Below, piece after piece: positions 5,626-5,923 of a DNA stretch of 5,923 nucleotides (positions within the stretch are counted from its first letter, which is position 1; each line of letters begins with the position of its first letter). Position numbers and translations under genes: made by a program. The notes under the pieces were generated by a model. That model was not told the origin of the DNA. It made no database searches and saw nothing but the letters and a program-made list of their open reading frames with translations. The stretch covers positions 1-5,923 of the forward strand of contig JAIOJO010000556.1 of NCBI GenBank assembly GCA_019911985.1, in the 5' to 3' direction. Source of the DNA: Sulfuricellaceae bacterium (GTDB taxonomy: Bacteria; Pseudomonadota; Gammaproteobacteria; Burkholderiales; UBA9220).

Positions 5626-5656
5626 ATTGTAACCGCCGCGCAGCGATATTGCGCAA
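5626..5656 (-). promoter_or_regulatory. Candidate promoter of the AEC gene in the divergent region
   Basis: On the minus strand, TTGCGC (5656-5651) and TACAAT (5631-5626, 5 of 6 to the -10 consensus) are 19 nt apart, slightly longer than ideal, with a predicted start near 5619, about 20 nt before the AEC ATG. The -35 lies in the palindrome TTGCGCAA (5649-5656), a possible regulator site. The AT-rich palindrome ATTTAAAT (5610-5617) follows. For the rightward gene a -10-like TATGAT is seen at 5622-5627 but has no good -35 partner. Confidence 0.35.
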
Positions 5657-5670
5657 GCTAGGAGGAGACG

Positions 5671-5923
5671 ATGGAGTTAATGCTCGGATTAGTGCGGGTG
5701 ATAGGCATGATCGCTATCGCCAGCGCCCTAGTCGCCGTAATTTTTCTGATCTGGCGCTACGTCAGCAACCTCAACCAGGAAGACATCGACATCGCCCGCT
5801 TCCGCAAGCTGTCCTGGAATCTCCGCCAATTCATCGAACAAGCCCAGCGCGCCGGCAGCGGCGACTTTCCCCATGTCAAGGCCGTTGCTTCCTGGCTCTC
5901 GGAAAGCCTCGAATGGACCAAGG
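5671..5923 (+). CDS. Unknown membrane-anchored protein, 5' part
   Basis: The first 84 codons of a gene that continues past the window edge. The strong Shine-Dalgarno AGGAGG (5660-5665) lies 5 nt before ATG 5671, which fixes the start. Residues about 5-25 form one hydrophobic helix (LGLVRVIGMIAIASALVAVI), followed by a basic-aromatic boundary (WRYVSN) and a charged, probably helical, soluble region (NQEDIDIARFRKLSWNLRQF, then IEQAQRAGSGDF). The pattern suggests a single-pass protein anchored in the inner membrane with most of the chain on one side. I do not recognise the family, and no catalytic motif is visible. It is divergent from the AEC gene with a 72-nt gap. It is an intact start, not a pseudogene, as far as can be seen. 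Confidence 0.8.
   Translation, partial: MELMLGLVRVIGMIAIASALVAVIFLIWRYVSNLNQEDIDIARFRKLSWNLRQFIEQAQRAGSGDFPHVKAVASWLSESLEWTK

Noticed and set aside
1..5923. CRISPR array, tRNA/rRNA genes, insertion sequence or riboswitch
   Set aside because: No regularly spaced direct repeats, no cloverleaf or rRNA-like segment, no transposase frame and no leader long enough for a riboswitch were seen; all intergenic gaps are under 150 nt.

Overview
The window is GC-rich and densely coded, and looks like a chromosomal segment of a ubiquinone-making proteobacterium. The UbiA and UbiD sequences are of the classical proteobacterial type, and my impression is Betaproteobacteria, perhaps Nitrosomonadales. That placement is inference from sequence feel, not a search. 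Nothing suggests a plasmid, and there is no complete mobile element.

Layout. Positions 1-3145 read as one rightward cluster: the 3' part of ubiA (4-hydroxybenzoate polyprenyltransferase), a ribbon-helix-helix antitoxin and PIN-domain toxin pair of the FitAB/VapBC type, ubiD (the prenyl-FMN-dependent decarboxylase acting just after UbiA), and a small Mut7-C RNase-like protein. A candidate promoter with a 12-bp perfect palindrome lies before the antitoxin. From there on the genes are packed: antitoxin/toxin and toxin/ubiD each overlap as ATGA, and the Mut7-C gene starts 5 nt after ubiD. The toxin-antitoxin module has thus been placed inside a ubiquinone operon, in translational contact with ubiD.

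Positions 3141-3286 hold an inverted pair of REP-like hairpins, one of which contains the stop codon of the Mut7-C gene. A good promoter follows, for a small membrane protein resembling an uncharacterised phage-associated family. Next come tcdA (t6A tRNA dehydratase, possibly from a near-leaderless transcript), a convergent AEC-family transporter gene on the minus strand, a divergent intergenic region, and the first 84 codons of an unrecognised protein with one N-terminal membrane helix.

The functionally linked genes are ubiA and ubiD: UbiA prenylates 4-hydroxybenzoate at the membrane and UbiD removes the carboxylate. No complete unknown system was recognised. The points most worth a second look are the toxin-antitoxin module coupled to ubiD, ubiD sitting between two PIN-fold nuclease-like genes, and the REP-like inverted pair.
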